DNA from: Parafrigoribacterium_A soli
GTDB taxonomy: Bacteria; Actinomycetota; Actinomycetes; Actinomycetales; Microbacteriaceae
Length of the DNA: 64,000 bases
Direction of reading: 5' to 3'
Assembly: GCF_040227235.1 (NCBI RefSeq)
Contig: NZ_JBELNZ010000001.1
Coordinates: forward strand, 310,001-374,000
Under the pieces are notes generated by a model. That model did not search any database and was not told the DNA's origin. It saw only the letters and a program-made list of their open reading frames with translations. Positions within the stretch are counted from its first letter, which is position 1. The number at the start of each line of letters is the position of its first letter. Of this stretch, positions 23,567-32,253 are shown one piece after another. A program made the position numbers and the translations under genes.

Positions 23567-26500
23567 TCAGGATGCCGTCGAAACGACGCCGCGCCAGGCC
23601 GCGACGAGTTCGTCCCTGGAGTAGATGCGCTCGGGGCGGATGACGCGGTCGTCGCTCACGTAGTAGAAGACCGCGTCGATCTGTTCCGGATCGATACCCT
23701 TCCACTCGGCGAACGCCTGGCGATACAGCGCGAGCTGGAACTGCTTGGCCTCGAGGTCCGCGGCGTCCCGCGGTGCCTTGCCGGTCTTCCAGTCGACGAT
23801 GCGACAGCGACCCTCGGTGAAGTAGACGGCGTCGAGCTTGCAGACGATGACCTCGTCATCCAGCACGAGGTGAATCTCGATCTCGACCTCGGCAGGCTTC
23901 AGCGCCGCGAATTCGGAGCGCTCGAAGGTCTCGCGCAGTCGGGTGAGCTCCGCCTGCTCGACCGGTGCCGTGCCGGACGCCACGGCCTCGCCGAACAGGC
24001 CATCGAGCTCCGTGTCGAGCGCATCGATCGCCTCGACCGAACCGCCGACGCCGTAGCGTTCCTCGACCCAGCTGTGGAACAGCGTGCCGAGCCGCGTCGC
24101 GCGGTACGGCCGCTCGGGCATGGGGCGTCGCAGCGAGGCGGCCACGGCTGCCGGATCGGTCACGTAGTCCTTGAATCGCGATGCGGGCACGCGGCTCGGC
24201 AGCGCGACCAGGCCGCTCGACTCAAGACGTGCCCTGCGCTCCCGCAGCAACAGTTCGAGATTGACGGCCCACCTGCCCGCGCGTTCGACCCGGATGTCGC
24301 CCCGGGCCTCCACCGTGCGCACGAGTTCCGCGGCCGCTTCCACCGCTGCCCGGCGCTGGCCGAGCGGATCCTGCGGCCACAGGAAGAGTCGCACATCGTC
24401 GCCGAGCGGGTTCTCGTCGTGCTCGCTCGCCGTAGGCAGTGGACCGATCACGCCGGCCTCGGCGAGTTGCACGAGGAAGGGGCTCGGAGGCCGCGGGGTG
24501 GTCTGCGCCGCCCAGAACGAGCCGCTCATGAGCAGCGAATGCCGTGCTCTCGTCACGGCGACGTAGGCGAGTCGCCGCTCCTCCAGCTCGTGCCGCTGCT
24601 TCACCGAGTTTTTGAAGGCCGCGCGTGCGTCGAGCAATTCCTTGCGCGTCGTCACGGAGCGCCAGTCGAACTCGGGAAGCTCGGCAGCGTCACCACGGAA
24701 CTCGTAGGGCAGGCTGCCGAACGACAGCCAGCCGTTGAATCCTTCGCTGGGCGCACCGGGGAGCTCCTTGTCGACCATCCGCGGCACGACGACGAGATCC
24801 CATTCGAGTCCCTTCGCTCCGTGGATGGTGAGTAGCTGCACCGTGCCGGGCTCCGGATCCTCCGGTCGCGGTGCAAGGCCGTCGCGCCATTCGGCCTCGC
24901 GCAACCAGGAGAGAAAGCCCCCCAGGCTCGCCGAGTCGTCGACCACGAGATAGCTGCCGAGCGCGTCGAAGAAGGCCTCCATGTTGGCGGTGTCGCCCGT
25001 GCGCATCTCGTTCGCGGCGACCTCGATGTCGAGCAGGAGTTCCTGCTGCACGAAGGTGACAAAGTCGAGCAGGTCGAGACCGAGCCGGGCACGGAGCTTC
25101 GCGAACGTCGCGCCGGCCTCCCGCAGCCTGGCGAGTCCGATCTCGCTGAATCGCGAGAGAGCGGTGTGGCCCTCGCGCGCGGTGGCGAGAAAGTCGAGCG
25201 CGTCGACGATCGAGCCGCCCTCTCCCTCAGCGACGGAGGCGCGCATCCGTTCTTTGACGACATCGTCGAGCGGTTGCTGGGCGATATCCCGATCGCGCAG
25301 CCAGGAGGCGAGCCGGCTGAGGGCGTGCAGATCCTTCACCCCAATGCGCCAGCGCGAGCCGGCGAGAAGTCGCACGAGTTCGGAGCCTGCGGTGGGATCG
25401 TTGACGACCGCGAGCGCGCAGACGAGGTCCGCGATCTCCGGCTCCGCCATGAGTCCGCCGATGCCGAGCACGTGGAAGGGAATGCCGTGCCGGCGCAGCG
25501 CCTCGATGAAGACACCCTGCGTCTTGCGGGCGCGGAACAGCATCGCCGCGGTCTGCCCGGTGTCGCCAGAACCGTTCTGCGGACCGAGCCGCCGCTTCAG
25601 CCATAGCGCCGCGGCCTCTGCCTCCTCCGGCAGCGTCTCCTCGTAGATCACGTCCACCGGAAGCGCGGTCGCGTTCGGAGAGGCGTCGAGTCGCTGAACG
25701 CCGACCGTCGCGGTGGCGGCGAGCGGTTCGACGAGCGCGTTGGCCACCGCGAGGATGTCGTGCCCGTTGCGCCAGCTGGTGGCGAGCGCGAAGTCCAGCA
25801 CCCGGCCGCCGCCGAACTGCTGCGCGAATCCCTCGAGGTTCGCGGCGCTGGCGCCGCGCCATCCGTAGATCGACTGGTTCGGGTCGCCGACGGCCATCAC
25901 CGGATGCCCGGCGAACAGCTCGGCGAGCAGCCAGGTCTGCACCACGCTGGTGTCCTGGTACTCGTCGAGCAACACGACCCTGAAGCGGTCGCGGAACTCC
26001 TCGGCAACCCGCGGAACGGTGCGAATGATCTCGAGGGCGAGCGCCACCTGATCGGAGTACTCGATGAATCCGCGGCGCTGCTTCTCCTCGGCGAACTGCT
26101 GCGCGAGCTCGATCAGCACCGGCAGCGAGCCGACAGTCTGGGCGAGAGTCACGGCCTCTGGATAGTCGCCGCGGCCGCCGGAGGGCAGTTCCGCGAGCGC
26201 CGCAAAAGCCTCGGCCATCGACCGCACCTCCCCGGCATCCGCGACGTTCTCGCTGAGCGCCCGGCTGAGCGCGATGACCGCCCTCGTCACGGTGTCGACG
26301 TTCTTGCCGAGCTCCGGCAGTCGTTCGTCGCTCGCGTGCACCACGATCGATCTCGCGAGCTGCCAGGCGGAGGCCTCGCCGAGCACCGCGCCGTCGCTCT
26401 CCCGCCCGAGGAGGATCGCGTTGTCGCGGTAGATGGTGTTCGAGAAGGAGTTGTAGGTGGCGACGACGGGCGGATCGAACTCGTCATAGTCGCCGGGCAG

Positions 26501-26812
26501 CAACCCCGCCTCGTGCAGCTGGCCGATGCGCTCACGGATGCGCGCGGAGAGTTCGCCCGCCGCCTTGCGCGTGAAGGTGAGGCCGAGGATCTCGCTCATG
26601 CCGACGCGACCGTTGGCGAGCAGCCAGAGCACGCGGTTGGCCATGGTCTCCGTCTTGCCGCTGCCCGCGCCGGCGACGACGAGTGCGGGCTCGAGCGGTG
26701 ACTCGATCACGGCTCGCTGCTGCGTCGTGGGTCGCGGCTTTCCGATCGCGTCGGCTATCGCATCCGCGCTGATGAACAGGTGCTCGGTGAAGCGGTGCTC
26801 GGCGTCAGTCAC
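23567..26812 (-). CDS. adnB: Helicase-nuclease AdnB subunit
   Basis: 1081 residues. SF1 motor with AGAGSGKT (Walker A, near residue 51), LLDEYQDTSVVQ (Walker B), GDPNQSIYGWRGA, IHGAKGLEWDLV and RRLAYVAVTRARHSLL. The C-terminal RecB-type nuclease (about residues 890-1060) has GTLFHSWVEERYG, CKLDAVYF, IVDWKTGKAP and QLALYRQAF, so the catalytic Asp, Asp and Lys are present. In mycobacteria AdnAB resects double-strand breaks, with AdnB as the leading motor. The GTG 26812 overlaps the adnA stop by 8 bp. The length matches mycobacterial AdnB (Rv3201c). Confidence 0.9.
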   Translation of the reverse strand: MTDAEHRFTEHLFISADAIADAIGKPRPTTQQRAVIESPLEPALVVAGAGSGKTETMANRVLWLLANGRVGMSEILGLTFTRKAAGELSARIRERIGQLHEAGLLPGDYDEFDPPVVATYNSFSNTIYRDNAILLGRESDGAVLGEASAWQLARSIVVHASDERLPELGKNVDTVTRAVIALSRALSENVADAGEVRSMAEAFAALAELPSGGRGDYPEAVTLAQTVGSLPVLIELAQQFAEEKQRRGFIEYSDQVALALEIIRTVPRVAEEFRDRFRVVLLDEYQDTSVVQTWLLAELFAGHPVMAVGDPNQSIYGWRGASAANLEGFAQQFGGGRVLDFALATSWRNGHDILAVANALVEPLAATATVGVQRLDASPNATALPVDVIYEETLPEEAEAAALWLKRRLGPQNGSGDTGQTAAMLFRARKTQGVFIEALRRHGIPFHVLGIGGLMAEPEIADLVCALAVVNDPTAGSELVRLLAGSRWRIGVKDLHALSRLASWLRDRDIAQQPLDDVVKERMRASVAEGEGGSIVDALDFLATAREGHTALSRFSEIGLARLREAGATFAKLRARLGLDLLDFVTFVQQELLLDIEVAANEMRTGDTANMEAFFDALGSYLVVDDSASLGGFLSWLREAEWRDGLAPRPEDPEPGTVQLLTIHGAKGLEWDLVVVPRMVDKELPGAPSEGFNGWLSFGSLPYEFRGDAAELPEFDWRSVTTRKELLDARAAFKNSVKQRHELEERRLAYVAVTRARHSLLMSGSFWAAQTTPRPPSPFLVQLAEAGVIGPLPTASEHDENPLGDDVRLFLWPQDPLGQRRAAVEAAAELVRTVEARGDIRVERAGRWAVNLELLLRERRARLESSGLVALPSRVPASRFKDYVTDPAAVAASLRRPMPERPYRATRLGTLFHSWVEERYGVGGSVEAIDALDTELDGLFGEAVASGTAPVEQAELTRLRETFERSEFAALKPAEVEIEIHLVLDDEVIVCKLDAVYFTEGRCRIVDWKTGKAPRDAADLEAKQFQLALYRQAFAEWKGIDPEQIDAVFYYVSDDRVIRPERIYSRDELVAAWRGVVSTAS

Positions 26813-29800
26813 TACTCACTGCCCTCACTCGGTGCAGTCTGCGGGTCGCGACGTCGAAGGAACTCCACTGGTCGAGGTCGATCGCTCCGAGGAAGGCGGC
26901 CTGCGCCATACCCGCGGCGGCCTGACGGATGCGCTCCCTGAAGCCCTCGAGTTGCTCTTCGGTGAGCACCGCCTGCACGCCCTCCCGATACAACTTGGAT
27001 CGAAGGCCCTTCTTCACGTAGAGCAGCTTCGCTCCCCCGCCGCGGTGCTCGCCGAGCTCGTCGAGAACCTCGTCGAGCACGCCCTCGGCGTAGGCGAGCT
27101 GGTAGGCACCGAGCTGCGGATGGGCGTCGATCTGGTCCTGCCTGGTGATCGGGCTGCCGGTCTTGAGGTCCACGATCACGATCGAGCCGTCCGCCGCACG
27201 CTCCACCCGGTCGATGGAGCCGTTCACAACCGCACTGCCGATCTCGAGCTCGAACCTGCCTTCCGCCGCCGCGAGCTGCTTGCCGTCTCTCGCGAAATCG
27301 GCGAGATACTCGGCGACCCCACCCGCGAGGATGCGCGCGGCGCGACGCTGCTGCTCCGCGAGCCACGGCGACTCGAACACGAGCTCGCTCCAGCGCCCCT
27401 CGATGGCGCTCCAGATCGCGTCGACTGTGGGATCGGTCGCGGTCTCCATGGCCCAGTGCACGATCGTGCCGAGGCCCATGGCGACGCTCGACTGGGTGCC
27501 CGAGACCGACTCGATGAACCAGTCGAGCGCGGACTGCTCGAATGCCTCAAGCTTCGACGGCGAGACCCGAACGCGTTCGTCTTCCCCGTATAGCGGCTCG
27601 GTCGTCGACGGATCGAGCAGGCCGTGCCACTGTGCCGGGTGCGCACCGGGCACGCTCTGGGCGGCGAGCAGGGCGAGGGCGGATGCTGCGGCCTCGCGAT
27701 CGGACACCGTCGCGCGCGGCCGCACGAGTTCCCGCCGCAGCTCGCCCGTGAGCCCCCGCAGCGAGAGCGAGGGCAGGGCGGAGACCTTCACGGGAACCGC
27801 CTTCGGTGCGAGCGCGAACAGCACACTCGCGGCCTCGTCTTCGTTCACGACGGCGGCGAGGATGACCTGCCTGCGTGCTCGAGAGACCGCGAGTGCGAAC
27901 ATGCGAAGTTCGTCATCCCGAACCTGCCGGCGCTCGTCGAGCGCGACGTCGCCGAGTTCGCTCATGACCCGCACGAGCTGTTGCGGGTAGAGGAGGGAGC
28001 CGCGCAGTCGCAGGTTGGGCCACACGCCCTCCTGCAGGGCCGCGACCACGACGACGTCGAATTCGAGCCCGACGGTTCCGGATGGCGTGGTCACGAGCAC
28101 CGTCTCGGCCTGCGACTGCGGCGACAGCGTGTCTTCCGGCACCTCCGCATCGAGCACCTGCTCCAGGAACACGGTGGCGGCCGTGCCCGGTTGGCGCTCG
28201 ACGAATCGCTTCGCGGCGGTGAACAGCGCGAGCACGCCGTCGAGGTTGCGGTTCGCCTCGGCCGCGGTGATGCCGGCGCTGAGCGCCTGCTCGCGCCAGG
28301 GCTTCGCGAGCCCGCTGCGCTCCCAGACAAGCCACAGCAGTTCCTCGATCGTGTCGCCCTCGGCAAACGCGGTGGCGACGGCGGCGAGAGTGGTGGCCAT
28401 CCGTTCGGCATGGCGACCGACCCTGGCGTCGATCGTGGCGAAGCGACCGGGTGCCGAGAGCGCCTCGACGAGCAGCTCGTCGCTCGAGCGGGTTCCGCCG
28501 CCGGCGATCTCTTCCGCCCGAAGCGCGAGTCGCACCCTGCGAAGGGCGAGTCGGTCGAGGCCGCCGAACGGACCCAGCAGCAAGTCGTTCGCCGTCGCCG
28601 CCGTGAGCGGTGCCCGCCCGATGCCCACGTCGACCACGGCGAGCAGGCCTCGCGCCGCGTGGTCGTCACGCAGCGCCTTGCCGCCGACCGCCGTGCGCGT
28701 CGGCACCTCGGCGAGCGCGAGCGCCCTGGCGATCACCGGAAGCTGCGCGCCACTGCGCGCGACCACGACCATGCTGCTCCAGGGCACACCCCGCAGCAGG
28801 TGCCACTCCCTCAGTTGCGCCGCGATGGCGGACCACTGGCGCGCCGGCGTCGGGGCCTGAATAGAGAGGATGGCCGGGACATCGGGCGCGCTCGCGGGCT
28901 CGGCCGCCGTCACGTCGCGATGTCCCACCGCTCCCGCCGTTCCGATGCGCTCCGTGACGCGACTCGTGAAGGCAGTGAGTCCCTCGCCCGCACGATGGTT
29001 GTGGTGCAGGGTGAGGTGAACCAGGTCGGGGAGGTCGAGCACGGTGCCGAGGCGCGCGAGCGCCTCCGGTTCGCCGCCGCGGAACGCGTTGGCCGCGACA
29101 TCCGGATTGCCGAAGGCAACCACACGGATGCCGCGAGCCGCAAGCGCACGTAAGAGCTGCAGGGTCGACCGCGGCGCCTCCTGCAGGTCATCGATGACGA
29201 CGAGCTTCAGCCTGTCGACGGTGGCGCCGGGGTCGTCGCCAGCAACGGCGGCGATGGCGAATTGCACGAGCTCGGACGAGTCGAGCTGGTGTGGACGGGA
29301 GCTGCTGATCACCGCGAGGTACTCGGCAATAAACTCGGCCGCGGCGACCCACTCGGGGCGATCCCGCTGCTCACCGAGCTGCCGAAGCCGCTGCGGCGTG
29401 ACGTCGAATTCTGTCGACCTGGCCATGAGTTCGCGCAATTCGGTGCGGAAGCCGCGCAACCGTCGCACCTGGGGCCCGAGGTGTTCGGGCCAGGCCGGCC
29501 CGGTGCCGTCTTCGAGCTGGCCAGCGAGCAGCTGGCTCAGGTCGCTGTCTTGCTCGCCGCCCGTCACGAGCTGGGGTGGCTCGGTGCCGGCGCTGCGCGC
29601 CGCATGCCCGACAATGTCGAAGGCCAGCGAATTGACCGTGCGGGCGAGCGGCCCGTTGGTGGGCACCCCGAGGCGCAGGGCGAGCCGATCGCGCAGCCTC
29701 GTCGCGGTGCCGCGCGAGGAGGTGAGCACGAGCACCTGCTCCGGCGCGAATCCGAGGCGGTGAACCCGGTCGGCCACCAGCTCGATCAGAGCCGTGGTCT

Positions 29801-29939
29801 TTCCGGTGCCCGGCGCTCCAAGAACGACCGCGGATGCGGCATCCGGCAGCCGCAGGACGGCCTGCTGCGCGTCGTCGAGCACCACCGGTGTGCCGGATGC
29901 GACGCCGCGCGGCGTGCGCAGGAACCCGGATGCCGACAT
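26805..29939 (-). CDS. adnA: Helicase-nuclease AdnA subunit
   Basis: 1044 residues. UvrD-like motor with LGAPGTGKT (Walker A, near residue 41); the Walker B segment reads VVIDDLQEAP, with Asp where active motors have Glu (DExQ), and motif VI is the weak LAVSRARRQV. The C-terminal nuclease module is intact: MGLGTIVHWAME, VNGSIDRVER, VIVDLKTGSP and QLGAYQLAY. This matches AdnA, the non-leading motor of AdnAB. TAGTTT lies 6 nt before the ATG at 29939, a leaderless start. First gene of the adnA-adnB operon. Confidence 0.9.
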   Translation of the reverse strand: MSASGFLRTPRGVASGTPVVLDDAQQAVLRLPDAASAVVLGAPGTGKTTALIELVADRVHRLGFAPEQVLVLTSSRGTATRLRDRLALRLGVPTNGPLARTVNSLAFDIVGHAARSAGTEPPQLVTGGEQDSDLSQLLAGQLEDGTGPAWPEHLGPQVRRLRGFRTELRELMARSTEFDVTPQRLRQLGEQRDRPEWVAAAEFIAEYLAVISSSRPHQLDSSELVQFAIAAVAGDDPGATVDRLKLVVIDDLQEAPRSTLQLLRALAARGIRVVAFGNPDVAANAFRGGEPEALARLGTVLDLPDLVHLTLHHNHRAGEGLTAFTSRVTERIGTAGAVGHRDVTAAEPASAPDVPAILSIQAPTPARQWSAIAAQLREWHLLRGVPWSSMVVVARSGAQLPVIARALALAEVPTRTAVGGKALRDDHAARGLLAVVDVGIGRAPLTAATANDLLLGPFGGLDRLALRRVRLALRAEEIAGGGTRSSDELLVEALSAPGRFATIDARVGRHAERMATTLAAVATAFAEGDTIEELLWLVWERSGLAKPWREQALSAGITAAEANRNLDGVLALFTAAKRFVERQPGTAATVFLEQVLDAEVPEDTLSPQSQAETVLVTTPSGTVGLEFDVVVVAALQEGVWPNLRLRGSLLYPQQLVRVMSELGDVALDERRQVRDDELRMFALAVSRARRQVILAAVVNEDEAASVLFALAPKAVPVKVSALPSLSLRGLTGELRRELVRPRATVSDREAAASALALLAAQSVPGAHPAQWHGLLDPSTTEPLYGEDERVRVSPSKLEAFEQSALDWFIESVSGTQSSVAMGLGTIVHWAMETATDPTVDAIWSAIEGRWSELVFESPWLAEQQRRAARILAGGVAEYLADFARDGKQLAAAEGRFELEIGSAVVNGSIDRVERAADGSIVIVDLKTGSPITRQDQIDAHPQLGAYQLAYAEGVLDEVLDELGEHRGGGAKLLYVKKGLRSKLYREGVQAVLTEEQLEGFRERIRQAAAGMAQAAFLGAIDLDQWSSFDVATRRLHRVRAVSSD

Positions 29940-30037
29940 GCTTCAAAACTACCGGCAACCACCGACAGCGCCGGGGCCACGTACCGCCCAGAGCGAACGC
30001 GCCCGAACGGCACCGCCCCGTGTCGTAATCTGGGCTC
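29940..30037. promoter_or_regulatory. Divergent leaderless promoters, adnA and DUF3107
   Basis: A TAGTTT -10 on the minus strand (29951-29946) is 6 nt before the adnA ATG, and TAATCT (30026-30031) on the plus strand is 6 nt before the DUF3107 GTG. Confidence 0.6.
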
Positions 30038-30262
30038 GTGGACATTCGCATTGGCATCATCAACAGCCCCCGTGAGATCAGCTTCGAGTCGGCGCAGCCC
30101 GCCAGCGAGATCGAGAAGGTCGTCTCAGACGCCCTCGAGTCGTCGGCGAAGTTCTTCAAGCTGAACGACGACAAGGGCAGCGTTTATCTCGTTCCGCTCG
30201 AATCGTTCGGCTACATCGAGATCGGTTCGGAGTCCACCAGGCGCGTCGGCTTCGTGGCGTGA
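30038..30262 (+). CDS. DUF3107 small protein (TB9.4-like)
   Basis: 74 residues: MDIRIGIINSPREISFESAQPASEIEKVV and YLVPLESFGYIEIG are the DUF3107 pattern, with a C-terminal RRVGFVA. Soluble and of the usual family length (Rv3208A/TB9.4). Function unknown. The GTG is 6 nt after TAATCT. The next gene's GTG overlaps its TGA. Confidence 0.85.
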   Translation: MDIRIGIINSPREISFESAQPASEIEKVVSDALESSAKFFKLNDDKGSVYLVPLESFGYIEIGSESTRRVGFVA

Positions 30263-30555
30263 CCATGGAACTCCTGTTCGCGGTGCTGGGAGGCATCGCG
30301 ATTGCGGGCGGCCTGCGCTACCTGCTGCCGCATCGGCACAGCTACGGAGTGCTCCTGCTGCCCGCCATGGGAGGCGCAGTTTCCGCGGCGGTGTGGGCAG
30401 CACTCACCTGGCTCGGCTGGCCATTCGATGGCGGCTGGATCTGGGTCATGAGCCTGCTGTCGGCGGGCGTCGCCGGCATCCTCGTGGCCCTGCTGCTTTC
30501 ACGACACCGCGTCGCGACCGACGAACGGATGCTGCAGACACTGAGCAGAGCGTAA
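30259..30555 (+). CDS. Three-helix small membrane protein
   Basis: 98 residues with three transmembrane helices (about 4-22, 28-52, 58-82) and a basic, helical tail (RHRVATDERMLQTL). No family recognised. The GTG at 30259 overlaps the DUF3107 stop (GTGA); an ATG at 30265 is an alternative. Co-transcribed with DUF3107. Confidence 0.6.
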   Translation: MTMELLFAVLGGIAIAGGLRYLLPHRHSYGVLLLPAMGGAVSAAVWAALTWLGWPFDGGWIWVMSLLSAGVAGILVALLLSRHRVATDERMLQTLSRA

Positions 30556-30657
30556 GCACTGAATAAGACTTCTCTCATTCGATTCTCGTTGTGTCCTCAT
30601 TTTTCTCGCGCAGGGTAGTCGCATAAGGTCCAGCGGGGTCACAACGGGGGAACAACA

Positions 30658-31449
30658 GTGAAACACGGCGTAAAGGTGTTGGTCGCGGGGGCGGCCGGCC
30701 TGTTCGGCGCCGTGATCGTCGCAGGCGGCGCCTTCGCCACGACAGGTTCACGCCTCGTGGCGGATGCCCCTGGACAAGTCCTACAGATGCAGGGCGTCGG
30801 CTCGGGTGCCGACGCCGTGCAGGACAGCGCCGAAGCCCGCCTGAAGCTGCTTGAAGCAGGCCAGGCCGGGGGCGTCCACCTCGTCGCGCAGGCCGCGGCC
30901 GTCTCGCTGTTCGGGTCAGCAGACGGCGCGGCCAGCGCGCGAGCGGGTCTTGACGATCAACTAAACGCGGACGACAGCCACTCTCCCAGGGTGACAGACG
31001 CTCCCAACCCGGGCTTCAATGCGGCCGAGGGCAATGACGGGAACGCCGGAACGGGCAACCAGGGCGAGGGTGGCGGCAACACCGAGCTCCACGGCAACGG
31101 GAACGGCGTGATCGGGAGCAACGGAAACTCCGGGAACAATGACTCCGGCACCAGCAACTCCGGCACCAGCAACTCCGGCACCAGCAACTCCGGCAACGCC
31201 AACTCCGGCAACTCCGGCAACTCCGGTAACGCCAACTCCGGCCACGCCAACTCGGGCAACAGCAACAGCAACTCCGGCAACAGCAACTCCGGCCACGCCA
31301 ACTCGGGCAACAGCAACTCCGGCCACGCCAACTCGGGCAACGGCAGCAGCAACTCCGTTAACTCCGGCAACGGGAAGCCCGCCAACCCTGCGAACGGCGA
31401 GGCGACCGACGCCGGCAGTGGCAAGTCCGGCAACGGGTCGAAGAAATAA
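30658..31449 (+). CDS. Exported protein with Asn-Ser-Gly pentapeptide-like repeats
   Basis: 263 residues. A signal-peptide-like N-terminus (VKVLVAGAAGLFGAVIVAGGAFA, cleavage near residue 28) is followed by a ~100-residue alanine-rich helical part and a low-complexity region (about 120-263) built of NSGTS, NSGNA and NSGHA five-residue units, ending GSGKSGNGSKK. GTG start with GGGGGAAC 6 nt upstream. No LPXTG or membrane anchor is visible, so it is probably secreted or loosely wall-bound. The gene faces a two-component system encoded on the other strand. Not assigned to a family. Confidence 0.6.
   Translation: MKHGVKVLVAGAAGLFGAVIVAGGAFATTGSRLVADAPGQVLQMQGVGSGADAVQDSAEARLKLLEAGQAGGVHLVAQAAAVSLFGSADGAASARAGLDDQLNADDSHSPRVTDAPNPGFNAAEGNDGNAGTGNQGEGGGNTELHGNGNGVIGSNGNSGNNDSGTSNSGTSNSGTSNSGNANSGNSGNSGNANSGHANSGNSNSNSGNSNSGHANSGNSNSGHANSGNGSSNSVNSGNGKPANPANGEATDAGSGKSGNGSKK
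31141..31390 (+). repeat. 15-bp coding tandem repeats
   Basis: Units related to AACTCCGGCACCAGC recur head to tail about a dozen times, three of them almost identical at the start. They encode the five-residue repeats of the exported protein and are prone to copy-number change. Confidence 0.8.
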
Positions 31450-31460
31450 CTCCATAGACT

Positions 31461-31483
31461 CTGTCGGCACACAGCGCCGACAG
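31461..31483 (+). terminator. Hairpin after the repeat protein
   Basis: CTGTCGGC ... GCCGACAG: an 8-bp perfect stem with a 7-nt loop, 12 bp past the stop. No T tract, so a moderate-confidence terminator. Confidence 0.45.
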
Positions 31484-31553
31484 CCGGTCCGGGATTCCTC
31501 TTCGGGTGAGGTGTCCCAGACCATGATCCGGCTGGTAACCGGTGGCAGGTCGT

Positions 31554-31580
31554 GGGGCGCCTATTCGGGTTAGGCGCCCC
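31554..31580. terminator. Hairpin across the response-regulator stop
   Basis: GGGGCGCCTA and TAGGCGCCCC, a 10-bp perfect stem with a 7-nt loop, which includes the stop codon (31570-31572) of the response regulator. It may act as a bidirectional terminator between convergent genes. Confidence 0.45.
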
Positions 31581-32244
31581 CGGACCCCTGCCTCAGGCGG
31601 TATCCCATCCCTCGCACATTCTCGATCCGATCCGATCCGATCTTGCCGCGCAGGTAACGCACGTATACCTCGACCACGTTGGATGCCGGGTCGAAATCGA
31701 ATCCCCACACGCGGCTGAGCAACTGCTCGCGACTGAGTACCTGTTCGGGATGGCGCAGAAACTCCTCGGCGAGCGCGAATTCGCGCGAGGAGAGGTCGTG
31801 CTGTCGCCCGCCCGCAGTGATCCTTCTGGTCCGCAAATCGAGTTGCAGACCGAGCGCCTCGATCGTGTCGACGGGTCCCGCCTGAGCGCCCTTCAGCCGC
31901 AGTCGGATGCGAGCGAGCAGTTCGTCGAATCCGAACGGCTTGGCCAGGTAGTCGCTCGCACCGCTCTCCAGTCCGCGCACGGTGTCTGCAACCGAGTCGC
32001 GCGCGGTCAGCATGATGACGACGGTGGAATCACCGGCCGCCTGGAGCGCTTCGAGCACCTCGAACCCGTCCATGGTGGGCAATCCGGCGTCGAGGATCAT
32101 GAGGTCAAACGCGCCCGACCGGGCCTCCGCCAACGCCTCCGCGCCGTCAGAGACCGCGTGCACGGCGAAGCCTGCGGCCTTGAGACCGCGCTCGACGAAG
32201 GCCGAAATTCGTGCTTCGTCCTCGGCGATCAGTATCCGGGTCAT
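31570..32244 (-). CDS. OmpR/PhoB-family response regulator
   Basis: 224 residues: a receiver domain with acidic pocket EDE near residue 8, the phospho-acceptor Asp in LMILDAGLP (near residue 52), Thr/Ala in MLTARD and Lys in LAKPFGFDE, then a winged-helix DNA-binding domain (about 128-222; LSSREFALAEEFLRHPEQVLSREQLLSRVWG). It lies 9 bp after the histidine kinase stop, so it forms one operon with it. The target genes are unknown; the facing repeat-protein gene is a candidate. Confidence 0.9.
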   Translation of the reverse strand: MTRILIAEDEARISAFVERGLKAAGFAVHAVSDGAEALAEARSGAFDLMILDAGLPTMDGFEVLEALQAAGDSTVVIMLTARDSVADTVRGLESGASDYLAKPFGFDELLARIRLRLKGAQAGPVDTIEALGLQLDLRTRRITAGGRQHDLSSREFALAEEFLRHPEQVLSREQLLSRVWGFDFDPASNVVEVYVRYLRGKIGSDRIENVRGMGYRLRQGSGGA

Positions 32245-32253
32245 GGTCTATCT

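Noticed and set aside
31141..31390. CRISPR array
   Set aside because: The repeats are 15 bp, contiguous, in frame and coding; there are no spacers or cas genes anywhere in the window.
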